Assembly: GCA_963706905.1 (NCBI GenBank)
Contig: CAVPNY010000019.1
Coordinates: forward strand, 41,493-105,492
From: CAVPNY01 sp963706905
GTDB lineage: Bacteria; Chloroflexota; Anaerolineae; Anaerolineales; UBA4823
DNA: 64,000 bases
Direction of reading: 5' to 3'
Under the pieces are notes generated by a model, which searched no databases, was not told the DNA's origin, and saw only the letters and a list, made by a program, of their open reading frames with translations. The translations under genes were made by a program, and so were the position numbers. Below, piece after piece: positions 45,289-56,246 of the stretch. How positions within the stretch are numbered: the first letter of the stretch is position 1; the number at the start of each line of letters is the position of its first letter.

Positions 45289-45585
45289 TTAAGGAGCTGA
45301 AGCGGGGTAACCAGGCACATCCTTGCGCTTGTAGACGCCGCCCCCGTATGCCGCGATGTCGCCGACCAGGGCCAATCCGAGCCAGACCCAGTCAAAACCG
45401 ACGATGCCGTTCGCGCCGAATACGAGCACGTACATTAGCGTGGTCCAGGGCAGGAAGATCAAGCCCAGCAGCGGCCAGAACCAGCCGTTGAATACCGTCT
45501 GGACATAGGCAGGCCGGAAAAGCCAGTAAACCAGGAAGGCAAAACGCGGCCCCAACGCAAACAGGGAAACAAAGAAACAGCACAT
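45289..45585 (-). CDS. Small membrane protein
   Basis: A 98-residue protein with three hydrophobic helices: FFVSLFALGPRFAFLVYWLF, WPLLGLIFLPWTTLMYVLVF and FDWVWLGLALVGDIAAYGGG, ending with a short polar tail (YKRKDVPGY). The pattern is common in small bacterial inner-membrane proteins of unknown role. An AAGGAG-like site precedes the ATG. It stands alone. Confidence 0.75.
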   Translation of the reverse strand: MCCFFVSLFALGPRFAFLVYWLFRPAYVQTVFNGWFWPLLGLIFLPWTTLMYVLVFGANGIVGFDWVWLGLALVGDIAAYGGGVYKRKDVPGYPASAP

Positions 45586-45764
45586 GATACATTCTCCTTT
45601 GACTGAATAACGAACAATTTAAAATGGGAATAAACCAACCTTATCATCCTGCAGGGTATTCGGCGTCTGGTATCGGAAATATGTTCACCTCCTGTGCTCC
45701 TGGGGAGCCGGAATGGAGCAAAGCGATTTTTGCGATGTGGGCTGGGTGGGATGGCCTATTCTAT

Positions 45765-45890
45765 CAGATAATCCACCAGCTCGAATCATAAGTATCCGGC
45801 TTCTTTCTTGCCCCCAACCAGCTCGATTGGCAGGCGTTTGTGCGCATCGGTGGACAGGGTGAGCAGCTCGGCGGCGGATTAATTCGGGTT
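45765..45890 (-). other. Possible gene remnant
   Basis: Within the 428-base gap between 45586 and 46014 the minus strand shows a short coding-like stretch, AAELLTLSTDAHKRLPIELV then GGKKEAGYL, followed by a stop. No start or longer frame is found, and I do not recognise the family. The rest of the gap holds no gene; a GCTAACAGCTAACAG duplication lies at about 45958-45975. Confidence 0.3.
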
Positions 45891-46014
45891 GGGGAAGGGG
45901 CTGTCGTGCAGTTCAGTATAAAGTATACTGTACTAAGATCTAAGCGGCCAACAGTTAATAGCTAACAGCTAACAGGGAAGGCTTTGGGAGTGGCATAATA
46001 ATAAGGAGTGACGG

Positions 46015-46473
46015 ATGAAGAAACTACAGGTTCTGAACAAGATTGAGCAGACCTGGGCAGCGTTTAATGACTCCTACACCGGTTTATCCAATGAGCAGAT
46101 GATCGAGCCTGGCGTTACGGGGGATTGGTCGGTGAGAGATATCCTCGCCCATGTTTGCTGGTGGGAGCAGGAAGCCCTCAAGCATCTCCCCCAGATCCAG
46201 CAGGGCGACCAGCCGCCGCGCTATTCGGTCCTGTATGGTGGCATCGATGCCTTCAACGCGCATATGACAGAACAAAAACGCAGACTGAAACTGTCTGAGG
46301 TACGCTATCAGTTGGAGAAAACCCACGGCAGGCTGATCGAATATCTGCAGACGGTGCCGGAGGAGCAGTTCGCCTCGGGAACGCGCTTCCGACGCCGGCT
46401 GCGGCTGGACACATACAGCCATTATCCGATCCACACCCGGGACATCAGCGCCTGGCGCGATCGTCCGGCCTGA
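46015..46473 (+). CDS. DinB-like four-helix protein (ClbS/DfsB type)
   Basis: A 152-residue protein: IEQTWAAFNDSYTGLSNEQM, GDWSVRDILAHVCWWE, a middle YGGIDAFNAHMTEQKR, and TYSHYPIHTRDISAWRDR. The metal-type His residues of DinB folds are at the LAHV and SHYPIH positions. ClbS in E. coli protects against colibactin by hydrolysing its cyclopropane; the activity here is unknown. A GGAG site (46005-46008) precedes the ATG. Confidence 0.87.
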   Translation: MKKLQVLNKIEQTWAAFNDSYTGLSNEQMIEPGVTGDWSVRDILAHVCWWEQEALKHLPQIQQGDQPPRYSVLYGGIDAFNAHMTEQKRRLKLSEVRYQLEKTHGRLIEYLQTVPEEQFASGTRFRRRLRLDTYSHYPIHTRDISAWRDRPA

Positions 46474-46546
46474 AATTGAAATCATCTGGCTCTCGGATGG
46501 TTCAGGCAAGTCATCTGATTGCCGTTATCGAGACGATCTGAAACCA

Positions 46547-46571
46547 AAAAGGGCGCTTGTGGCGCCCTTTC
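46547..46571 (+). terminator. Intrinsic terminator after the DinB-like gene
   Basis: AAAGGGCGC pairs with GCGCCCTTT around a five-base loop, about 75 bases after the stop. A-run on the left and T-rich sequence on the right suggest use from either side; the cold-shock gene converges on it. Confidence 0.8.
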
Positions 46572-46623
46572 TGTATGATTCCCGGATTACGAATGAATCG
46601 AGGGTTTGGTTAAATATGAGGGA

Positions 46624-46836
46624 CTAGCTGGACAGGGTAACGTTGGTCGCCTGCAGGCCCTTGGAGCCTTGCTCGATGGTGAACTCGACGCGCTGGCCTT
46701 CTTCCAGGCTCTTGTAGCCTTCGATCTGGATGGCGGAGTAATGCACGAAGACATCGTCGCCGCCTTCACGTTCGATAAAGCCGTAGCCTTTGCCACTATT
46801 GAACCATTTTACCGTGCCGGTAATTCTGTCAGACAT
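46624..46836 (-). CDS. cspA-like: Cold-shock protein
   Basis: A 70-residue CSD protein with GTVKWFNSGKGYGFIER (RNP1 KGYGFI) and DVFVHYSAI (RNP2). It is an RNA chaperone acting in the cytoplasm. The 297-base region between it and the second cold-shock gene contains no other gene and may include its 5' leader, as is usual for cold-inducible csp genes; no conserved cold box was verified. Confidence 0.96.
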   Translation of the reverse strand: MSDRITGTVKWFNSGKGYGFIEREGGDDVFVHYSAIQIEGYKSLEEGQRVEFTIEQGSKGLQATNVTLSS

Positions 46837-47132
46837 TTCTTTGTTTCCTTGTTACATTTGTTTAGATTCGCAGGCTTCCAGCTCGTTGCATCGGAATTTA
46901 AGAAAAAAACCCATGGGATGAACCATGAGCTGCTGTCGTCTTCTCCAACACAAACCTACTGGTATCCTGCAAGAAGAATAATACTCGATTCAGTCTAAAA
47001 TGTCAAGGATTTTGGGGTGAAAAAATAGGGCTTTCACAAGCAAAAAAGGTAGCTTCCTGAGCGGAGCAGCGCTCCTGGCTGCGCAGTCGAAGGGAGCGAA
47101 AAGTAAGCAGGCTGTGTTCGATCGAATAAAAG

Positions 47133-47345
47133 TTAGCTGATCAAGGTTACATTGGCAGCCCACACACGCTTTTCGTCCTGCTCGATCTCAAACTCAACTC
47201 TCTGGCCTTCAGCCGGGGTTTTGAAATTGTCGTTCGTGATGGCAGAGGCATGGAAGAAGACGTCTTTCCCACCCTGACGTTCGATAAAGCCGTAGCTTTT
47301 TTCGGTGCTGAACCACTTGACCCTACCAGTAAAACGTTCTGCCAT
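47133..47345 (-). CDS. cspA-like: Cold-shock protein (divergent paralogue)
   Basis: A 70-residue paralogue: GRVKWFSTEKSYGFIERQ and KDVFFHASAITNDNF. RNP1 is altered at one position (KSYGF instead of KGYGF) and RNP2 is VFFHA. ATG 47345 (MAERFTG) is chosen by alignment with the neighbour at 46624; the frame extends further upstream without conservation. The two paralogues probably arose by local duplication and then diverged. Confidence 0.93.
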   Translation of the reverse strand: MAERFTGRVKWFSTEKSYGFIERQGGKDVFFHASAITNDNFKTPAEGQRVEFEIEQDEKRVWAANVTLIS

Positions 47346-47427
47346 TTTTACATTTCCTTTTATATTTACCAATATCTGCAGAGAAATATTAATCAATCAG
47401 GTCTAAATTGTCAAGGATGCGAGGATT

Positions 47428-47464
47428 TAAAAAACTGCCCCTCCACAGGTCGGAAAGGGCAGCT
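47428..47464 (-). terminator. Intrinsic terminator of the 47482-47751 gene
   Basis: On the minus strand a CTGCCCTTTCC / GGAGGGGCAG stem is followed by six T. It lies 18 bases after the stop of the stress-response-like gene. Confidence 0.75.
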
Positions 47465-47481
47465 TTCTGGTGATCGAATGG

Positions 47482-47751
47482 CTAGGCTTCGTTCAGGAAA
47501 AACATGGAAGGGATGCCTTCCACGCCGGCTTCCTGCATGCCTGCCTTCAGCTCGGGCGATTGCGCGAATTTGTGCGCGTTCGCCAGCGAATCCCACTGAA
47601 AAATTGTTGTGATCTCGTTCGGATCGCTTTCGCTCCGATAGATGTTTGCCGAAAGCTCACCGTTGGCGGCGCGCAAATCGACCTTTGAATCGAACACCTT
47701 CTTCCACGCGGCAAAGTCCTTGACTTGATGGTGAATTAACATACTGGCCAT
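47482..47751 (-). CDS. Antibiotic-biosynthesis-monooxygenase-like dimeric alpha/beta barrel protein
   Basis: An 89-residue ferredoxin-like protein: MLIHHQVKDFAAWKKVFDS, SANIYRSESDPNEITTIFQW, and a LANAHKFAQSPELKAGMQEA helix ending in VEGIPSMFFLNE. Such barrels act as cofactor-poor enzymes or ligand binders. It appears to be a single-gene transcript between two hairpins. The substrate is unknown. Confidence 0.82.
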   Translation of the reverse strand: MASMLIHHQVKDFAAWKKVFDSKVDLRAANGELSANIYRSESDPNEITTIFQWDSLANAHKFAQSPELKAGMQEAGVEGIPSMFFLNEA

Positions 47752-47847
47752 GCTGTTTATCTTCCTTTTTATTTTAGAATTTGGTCAAATTGGATTCGCT
47801 GTTAGAAGGCGCCCAGAAGACATTCGACTTTTTCCCACCCATAAAAA

Positions 47848-47880
47848 CCGGGCAATCTGCACTTGAAGCAAATTGCCCGG
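47848..47880. terminator. Hairpin upstream of the 47482-47751 gene
   Basis: CCGGGCAAT pairs with ATTGCCCGG across a 15-base loop, with A5 on the left. It may terminate leftward transcription from beyond 47880. The remaining gap to 48082 has no clear gene. Confidence 0.6.
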
Positions 47881-48082
47881 GAGGGTATCCTGATATCAAC
47901 AGATATATACTAGTTTGACCTTAATAGTCTATATTATACCATTGGAGGGGTTTTTATTTATGATAGTTGGGTGTGAGTTTGGGACGGCGGGAGGAGAGCA
48001 GGAAGGAGGAAGTGGTCAGCGTTTTTCGCTAACAGGCAATTGCTAACCGCTGGCCTTCGTGTAACTTAACGACGGCTCAGGC

Positions 48083-48355
48083 TTGAAGCAGTATATTAAT
48101 CCTGGGGAAGCGGTGCTGCGTTATGATACGGGCAGCTCCCGGCTCTTGATTTACAGCAATCTGGTGAGAAGGTTTTATGATGATGGTGATGCGATGAATC
48201 TTACGGTGCAATATATCGATAATATTTCATCGGCAACCTCCTTGCCGGGCTCGCCGCCGTTTGATCCTAATGTGGGGCAACCTTCTGAGAATAACAACCC
48301 CCTGAATGAGATGTTTGTTTTGAAATTATCTGATTTGATTGACATTGGGGAATAA
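48083..48355 (+). CDS. Hypothetical fragment (90 aa)
   Basis: The open frame starts at TTG 48083 after a stop at 48064: LKQYINPGEAVLRYDTGSS, LLIYSNLVRRFYDDGDAM, LKLSDLIDIGE. The first part looks like the inside of a larger domain rather than a natural start, and no ribosome site is visible. It may be a remnant of a longer protein. The family is not recognised. Confidence 0.3.
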   Translation: MKQYINPGEAVLRYDTGSSRLLIYSNLVRRFYDDGDAMNLTVQYIDNISSATSLPGSPPFDPNVGQPSENNNPLNEMFVLKLSDLIDIGE

Positions 48356-48417
48356 TTATGCTATATTCTTATAGCATATATGCTATATTTATCTTCAGTA
48401 GAATGATTGGATAGACC

Positions 48418-48780
48418 ATGTGGGAGATCATATTCTATGAAAAGCCCAATGGTCGCTGTCCTGCCATGGAATTCCTGGATGGATTGTCTCCCAAAGTTGA
48501 CTTGCCATTCATTGATCGCATGTTTCGCCTGTTAGCCGAGTTTGGCCCAGAATTGAAACGCCCACATGTGGACTATCCTGCGAGACGATATTTGGGAATT
48601 ACGAGTAAAAACTGAAAGCGGAGTATACCGCTTCTTTCACTTTTATATCGATGGTCGAAGAATTGTAATAACTCACGGATACCATAAGAAAGCTGGAAAA
48701 GTGGCTGATTTCAGAAATTGATAAAGCGATCGAATATCGTAAACGATTATTTGGCCAGAAAAAGAGGTCAGAGAAGATGA
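48418..48780 (+). CDS. RelE/HigB (Gp49-like) toxin, frameshifted
   Basis: The start is MWEIIFYEKPNGRCPAMEFL, typical of phage-derived Gp49/HigB toxins. The frame fails at a CC pair near 48573, after KRPHVDY. The correct frame continues with RDDIWELRVKTESGVYRFFH, IVITHGYHKKAGK, and after a further shift near 48704 with SEIDKAIEYRKRLFGQK. The family cleaves mRNA on the ribosome. The conserved RVKTESGVYRFFH strand is kept. It overlaps or abuts the antitoxin start at 48777. Confidence 0.8.
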
Positions 48781-49117
48781 AATACTCTGAATACAAGAAA
48801 AATCTGGAACAGAATCCAGAATACCAGGAAGCCAATGCTGAGTTGGAACTGGTCTTTGCCTTTGGGGATGCGGTGCTGCATGCCCGGCTTGAGAAAGGCT
48901 GGACGCAAACCGAGCTGGCAAGAGAGTGGGAACAAAACAGGCCAATATTTCACGGATTGAAGCGGGTCTGGCAAATCCGACGTTGGAATTGATCCAAAAG
49001 GTGTGTAAGGCGCTGGAAATCCGGCCGGAGTTTCAGCACAAGGAAAAACGGAGCCAACGCTATCCGATTGCGCAGGCTTTTCCGGCCGAACATGCCATTG
49101 CTGATTTGCCTGAATAA
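48777..49117 (+). CDS. Xre-family HTH antitoxin, frameshifted
   Basis: The N-terminus (KYSEYKKNLEQNPEYQEANA, ELVFAFGDAVLHARLEKGWT) leads into a helix-turn-helix that is completed only after a small frame change near 48925: QTELARRVGTKQANISRIEA then NPTLELIQKVCKAL. It is the partner of the RelE/HigB-like toxin immediately upstream; such toxin-first pairs are typical of HigBA. It would bind its own promoter. The frame ends at 49117. Confidence 0.8.
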
Positions 49118-49258
49118 ACCGTTTTTTGGGAGTCCTTTCATGCCCCAGCCCAACCGCTACGAACAGCAATTCCTGGATGCGCTGTGCCTAAGATGCAGCC
49201 CAAGAAACGCTGATCCATTTGTGGGCACTGCTATAATGAATGGGGGCGCGATCGAGAA

Positions 49259-49602
49259 TTAAGTCACTTTATCGAGGCGATAGACGAGGAATATCTGCAA
49301 TACGTTTGATATGAGTAAAATTTGTTTAAAATCAAGATAAATGTTCCAAATATCCACGCACAAATGCTCAGCAAAATGAGAGATCCCGATTAAGGTAGCA
49401 ACTGTTGAGATATTCCCAAGGTATTTTGTTTGTTTCTTGGCCAATTCGAGAGATCTGGAAACTAGTTTTGTTTGCATTTCAACGAACTGACTTTGTTGCA
49501 TCAGCAAGTTTTTCTGCTGCTCAGGCTTATCCCGAGCAGGAGTTCGGTTTGGCGAGTAAGTAAATCGAGCGGTGTATTTGTTTTTTCGGGGGGTTGTTCC
49601 AT
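49259..49602 (-). CDS. Small coiled-coil/membrane protein downstream of the restriction locus (frameshifted)
   Basis: ATG 49602 gives MEQPPEKTNTPLDLLTRQTE; after a shift near 49545 the frame continues EQQKNLLMQQSQFVEMQTKL and LAKKQTKYLGNISTVATLIG. The N-terminal half is a coiled coil and the end is hydrophobic. It follows the GIY-YIG gene by 21 bases and may be the last gene of the restriction operon. The function is unknown. Confidence 0.55.
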
Positions 49603-49623
49603 GTCTCAATTTCTCCACATTCT

Positions 49624-50424
49624 CTATAAGTTCGATCCGGTTTTCGATAATTTGCTGAGCAAATACGAATTGGAGGAAAGCACGGTGTGGAATCGCTGAA
49701 CAATTAAGATAGACTTAATCGGGTTCTGAGCTCTAATCCTTAGATATTTCTCAACGCTGCCACCCACATAATGTTGCAATTCTTGGGCGACTTCCCCATC
49801 GAACCTCCAGCGGTTCTGCCTCTTAGCAGTATCGCTGCGAGCTTGCACCGGAAACCAGCGTTGGATTTTATAGACCTCTCTCACAATTCCCTTATAAACT
49901 GAAAAAGCGTACCTGGCTTTGCTTTTTCGCGCTCCAACCACCCAATTTCCACGGGTGACTTCGTAAAGTCTATCCGGCGCAATGTTCCGCTCGAACAATC
50001 TATTGATAATGATCAGTATGGCGGGTTCAAGAATCTCGATCGGTTGGGCTTGATATAAGGCGATGATCTCGCCCACCGACATCCGACCCCTGGCAGTTGT
50101 ATCATAACCGGTTACCTGGTTGGTTAAATCGGTTAACCCGATGAAATCAATGAGCGCAGCTTCGATCTCGATAGCTTCTTGTTCCAGAAGTCCATGCCTG
50201 AGGATTTCATGCTTGACCTGCATGCCTTTGGCTTCTATCTCGCGGATCTTATGCAATTTATCGTTTTCAGTTGGTTGGGAAAGCGCATCATTGATGTGGG
50301 CAAATATGCGGTTTCCGGTACCCTTGCCAACATAAAAGACCTGATTTGTTTCAGGGTCGATCAGGAAGTAAACGTAATAGCTAAGCTGTTCAATAATTGG
50401 TTGGGGAAATTCAGAAATTGGCAT
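49624..50424 (-). CDS. GIY-YIG nuclease domain protein coupled to hsdR
   Basis: A protein of about 266 residues. The N-terminal GIY-YIG module reads YYVYFLIDPETNQVFYVGKG with downstream conserved Arg (GNRIFAHINDAL) and Glu (LLEQEAIEIEAALIDFIG). This LEM-3-like subtype has YVY...YVGKG. The C-terminal half (RGNWVVGARKSKARYAFSVY, KIQRWFPVQARSD, NRWRFDGEVAQELQHYVGGS) resembles domains of uncharacterised companions of defence genes. ATG 50424 overlaps the hsdR stop (50411) by 14 bases, so it is translated with the restriction subunit. A role as nuclease or regulator within the defence system is inferred. Confidence 0.85.
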   Translation of the reverse strand: MPISEFPQPIIEQLSYYVYFLIDPETNQVFYVGKGTGNRIFAHINDALSQPTENDKLHKIREIEAKGMQVKHEILRHGLLEQEAIEIEAALIDFIGLTDLTNQVTGYDTTARGRMSVGEIIALYQAQPIEILEPAILIIINRLFERNIAPDRLYEVTRGNWVVGARKSKARYAFSVYKGIVREVYKIQRWFPVQARSDTAKRQNRWRFDGEVAQELQHYVGGSVEKYLRIRAQNPIKSILIVQRFHTVLSSNSYLLSKLSKTGSNL

Positions 50425-53400
50425 TGTTCGTATTATCCATTTCAACGAATGCAGTTAATGGCCAATCAGCATATAGCGCCTCGGCCTCCACCATCACCGA
50501 CCCCAGGAACGGCTCGAAATCCTCCTGGCGCACACCGCGGCGGTGCAATACACGCCGGACTGCCGCCCGCACGGCAGCGCGCACATCATCCCGATGCGGT
50601 TCAGTCCAATCCACTTTAAGATTGTTTTTGACAACCTGGACGATATCATGTACCAGGCTGCGCAGCAGCTCCTGATCGTAAACCGTCATGTAAGTTGCTG
50701 GCGATGGCATCGTAGAAAGCCATCTCTTCCCCGGTCAATCCCAACTCCTCGGCGTGCCTGGCAGTTGCATCCATCTCCTGCTTGAGCGCAATCATCTGCT
50801 CAATCACAGTTTTGGCGTCAATCAGGCGGTTATGGTAATCCTGAAGCGTCTTCTCTAGAGAGGCTTTGAAGGACTTGGAACGGGTCAGGTTGGTGCGCTG
50901 GCGGCGTTGGATTTCATCGGCCAGCAATCGCTCGAGCAGTTTTACCTGTAAGCTTTCGGGAGGATGATCTTTGAATGTCTGGAGAAAGGCATCATCAAGA
51001 ATAGAAATATCGGGTTTATCGATCCCGGCAGCTTTGAAGATATCCACCACACCTTGCGGCTCAAGGCTGTCATCTACCAGGTCTTGCACGGCGCGATCGA
51101 GATCACGCCCTGGACGGCGACCTGGGAGGGTTTTGAGCATCTGTTTCCGGGCGCGCTGGTAGAAGATGACCTCATCAGCATAGGAACGGCAATCGTCCAG
51201 GTGCATTACGAGCAGGAAAGCAGAGGAAAGCCGGGCTTCAGCTTGCAAGAATTCATCGCGGCGGTCATCATCAGAAGACAGGATGCCGTAAACCAGCGAG
51301 TACAGGTCTTCCAGATCGATCTCTGACATGCCGCGCCAGTTCCCATACCCTTTCTCCTTTGGCAAGGTCGCCTGAACGTCACCCAGAGCCTGGAAGAATA
51401 GCGGGCGGGCTTCTTCGTCAATTCTTGCGGCGACCTCTCCCTCCCCCCCGCTTTGGGTGTAATGGCTGGCGGCTTCCCGTAAAGCGTCGCCGATGCCGAT
51501 ATAATCCACCACCAGGCCATGCGGTTTATCTCGAAAGACACGGTTAACCCGCGAGATAGCCTGGATCATGTTGTGGCCTTCCATAGGTTTGTCCACGTAC
51601 AGCGTGTGCAGGCAGGGTATATCGGTGCCAGTCAGCCACATATCGCAAACAATGACCATCTTGAGCGGGTTGTCCGGGTCAATCATGCGTTGTTTGATGG
51701 CTTCCCGCTGCCCTTTCGTGGTCAGGTAACCCTTCTCGCTCCATTCGGGCGGGTCTTCAGACAGATTGCCAGTCATAATTAGCTTGACTTCCGGGCAGCT
51801 GGCTAAGACGGTAAAAGCTTCGTACAGGCGCACGCAGTTCTTGCGCTCCATACAAACGACCATGGCCTTGCCCTTCAACACGGCTGAGCGATCCAGATAA
51901 TGCGCTAACAGGTCCTGCGCCAACTCTGTTATGCGGTCTTTCAGCACGTGCGGCCGCGGCAAGGGCTGTCCAACGGCCAATTTGCCGGTTGACCTCGTCT
52001 GGCTTTTCACCATGCGGTCAGGCGGTGAAATTGGGTTTCAATATCCTCTTTATCCAGGATCAAGCGGATCTGGCGCGGCTCGTAATAGATAGGTACGGTG
52101 GCCTTATCTTGCTGCGATTGCCAGATATCGTAGGTATGAATCAGGTCGCCAAAAACCTGCTCAGTATCTGCCCCGTGCAGGCTGATTGGCGTGCCGGTGA
52201 ATCCCAGGCGCATGGCATTGGGCAGGGCGTCTGAAAGGAAGCGGGCAAAGCCCTGCTCAAATCCATATTGCGAGCGGTGGGCTTCGTCGGCAATCAAAAT
52301 GACATTTGGGCGCGTGTTCAGAATGGGATGGCTGGTTTCGCTTTCTTGCAGGCGGAACTTCTCAATGGTGGTGAAGATGACTTCGCCGCCGGCAGTCTGC
52401 AACAGGCTGCGCAAACCTTCTACATCTTCAGCCTGATTGACAAGCCCAACCAGCTGGCGTGCAGCCAGGAACTGGTCATGGAGCTGGTCATCCAGGTCAT
52501 TGCGATCCACCTCGATGACGAAGATGGGATTTTCCAGCTCGGGGCGCGGCGCAGGATGCCCACCAGGAAAGCCATCGAAAGCGATTTGCCTGAGCCGGTG
52601 GTGTGCCAGATGACGCCCACGCGCCGGTCGGCAGAGGGGTTTTGACGCAAGCGCTGGTAGGTTTCGATTACCTTCTGCGCTGCCAGCCGCACGGCAAAGA
52701 ACTGGTGGTAGCGCGCCCCTTTCTTGGTGACCTTCTCATTGACCACCTCGAAAACCAGGAAGTCATGGATGTACTCCAGCAGACGTTCTTTGGGGAAGAG
52801 ACCTTCTATCAGGGTTTTCATACTGCCGGTGGTGTTCGGCTCGACTTCAACCCCATCGATGGATTTCCAGGGGCTGTACCACTCCTGCCCCGCCGTCCAC
52901 ACTCCGTGCAGTGTGGTGACGCCATCCGAGACGACTACAAAAGCGTTGTAATCAAACAGTTGGGAGATGTCGTGGGTGTAGTGCTGGATCTGGTTGTAGG
53001 CGTCGTCGACGGTGGGCTTCTCGGAGTACGGATTCTTCAGCTCGAAGACCACCAAAGGCAGGCCGTTGATGAAGATGACGATATCCGGGCGGCGATCATT
53101 CTTGCCCGTGAACGGGAAACTGGTTGACTGCCCAGAATTCGTTCGCCGTCGGGTTATCCCAATCCACCGGGTAAATATGCTGGTATTCCACGCGGCCATC
53201 AGGGTGCTCGATTTTCAGGTCGAAACCACGCGTCAGCAGTTGGTGAAAAGCCAGGTTGCGGCGCAGGGTATCCACCCCGTCCGGGCGGGTGATGAGTGTG
53301 GACAGCTTCATCCAGGGCGGAGGCTGGCAGCTCGGGATAACTCTTGGCAAGCCAGGTCCGCAGAACATCCTTTAGCACCACCTGCTCAGGCGGGCGCGGG

Positions 53401-53495
53401 AGGTCCATGCCAAAGACCGGACGGTAGCCCAGCGCTTCCAGGCGCTTTAGGGTGGTTAACTCAAATTCGGTTTCGGTGCCATGACGCCCACTCAT
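50411..53495 (-). CDS. hsdR: Type I restriction enzyme HsdR (at least five frameshifts)
   Basis: About 1028 residues when rejoined. It starts at 53495 (MSGRHGTETEFELTTLKRLE). The nuclease domain has DIVIFINGLPLVVFELKNP (PD-ExK). Walker A is in VIWHTTGSGKSLSMAF, DEAH-like LIADEAHRSQYG, motif III MRLGFTGTPI, motif IV KAMVVCMERKN, motif VI-like NMIQAISRVNRVFRDKPHG. The C-terminus reads YDQELLRSLVHDIVQVVKNN. Breaks lie near 53300, 53110, 52540, 52020 and 50690. HsdR translocates DNA and cuts it with HsdM/HsdS. In this state no full-length protein is possible unless the indels are sequence errors. Confidence 0.88.
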
Positions 53496-53618
53496 ATAGA
53501 TTTCCCTTACATATGCTGTTCGGCTATTATCGCTACCTGCAGAAGGCGAATTTCATCGGATAGCAGTCTGGGCAACAACATCTCACGGATGCTCACCAAG
53601 TAATGATTGTTTTCCTTA

Positions 53619-53840
53619 TTACTTCTCTGATGAAGGCTCTTGATTATCTTTTAGTTTTCTATACTGATTGGGCCAGGAGCGTGATGGAGCCAAAAAAATA
53701 TTGTCTTCGCGAGCGAATGCACAAATGTTCGGTAATGAGGGTCTACCGCAGATACTGGGATTAGTATGTCTACAACCATACGTTTGTTTATCGGTGTCAA
53801 ATGGGTGTAGTTTCGTGTAAAATGAATTGGTTTTACTCAT
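53619..53840 (-). CDS. Small Cys-containing protein in the restriction locus
   Basis: A 73-residue protein lying between hsdS and hsdR: YTKLHPFDTDKQTYGCRHTN, SICGRPSLPNICAF, then APSRSWPNQYRKLKD. Three Cys and His residues are spaced as in a small metal-binding fold. It is basic and looks genuinely coding. I do not recognise a family. It may be a companion of type I systems or an orphan. Confidence 0.5.
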   Translation of the reverse strand: MSKTNSFYTKLHPFDTDKQTYGCRHTNPSICGRPSLPNICAFAREDNIFLAPSRSWPNQYRKLKDNQEPSSEK

Positions 53841-53858
53841 AAATACAACATCAATCTT

Positions 53859-54621
53859 TTATTCTAATACTCTCAAATCTCTGTTATAAACTCGCAACAA
53901 TACATCAGAGAATCTTGGATATCTTGCGAGAATCTTACTCGGTTTATGACAATCAAATCTATCAAAGGTTGAATAAGGGAATCTGCATTTCCAAAATTTT
54001 ATCAGGCGGGACAACTACCATTGCTGAATCCAAATGATGACGCTTGATATGCCCCATAGTCGTGGCTTTTCCCTCGGCAATGTTCTGAAAGTCAGCCAAA
54101 TGATAGATCGTCCAGTAATAGTAGAACCATTTTAGAAATTTCTCAGAAGTGACTTTAAACAAATGTTGATTGAGCGCACCTTTTCCGCCGCACCATAAAT
54201 CAATCATCAAACTACCTGACCAGGAGAAAATCATATCGCCATCATCAATGAGATAGGATGGGTTGATGTTTGGGCTTGCTTGTTCGCTGTTTTCGTCGGC
54301 ATATCCTTGTCGCAATTCTCAAATTTTGATGACTGGTAAATACTCATAGCCTTCTGGGACGATAATTTTGCAATGCAAGTCCGTTTTCATAGTGTGCAAT
54401 TTCTGTCAGAGATGAAAGTTTCCAACCATCTGGAATAAGCGGAAATTGTCGTCATCCCCTTCACAAAAAACTCCGCTGGAAATAGGGCTGCTGTCTCAGC
54501 GGTCATACCAAAAGGTACTCGTCCTTCGGCCTTAGATTTCACGGGGTCAAAATCCACGAACCAGGATTTGAAAATGGCCTGGGCTATCGCTTCCAGCGTT
54601 CCATTCGTTAGCCGGTTGAGT

Positions 54622-54622
<1 letters not shown>
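53859..54622 (-). CDS. hsdS: HsdS specificity subunit remnant: conserved region plus TRD2, no TRD1
   Basis: It begins within the central conserved helix of HsdS (IELNRLTNGTLEAIAQAIFK, then SWFVDFDPVKSKAEGR) without the first target-recognition domain. After a shift near 54470 comes TRD2 (NLRQGYADENSEQASPNIN, DDGDMIFSWSGSLMIDLWCG, TTMGHIKRHHLD). After more shifts near 53985 comes the distal coiled coil (ADSLIQPLIDLIVINR, then LLRVYNRDLRVLE) with stop at 53859. The N-terminal side is contiguous with an HsdM-like tail. It could only recognise DNA as a half-subunit dimer. Confidence 0.75.
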
Positions 54623-56222
<1,600 letters not shown>

Positions 56223-56246
56223 AAAAATAAATCTCCTCTTGGATTA

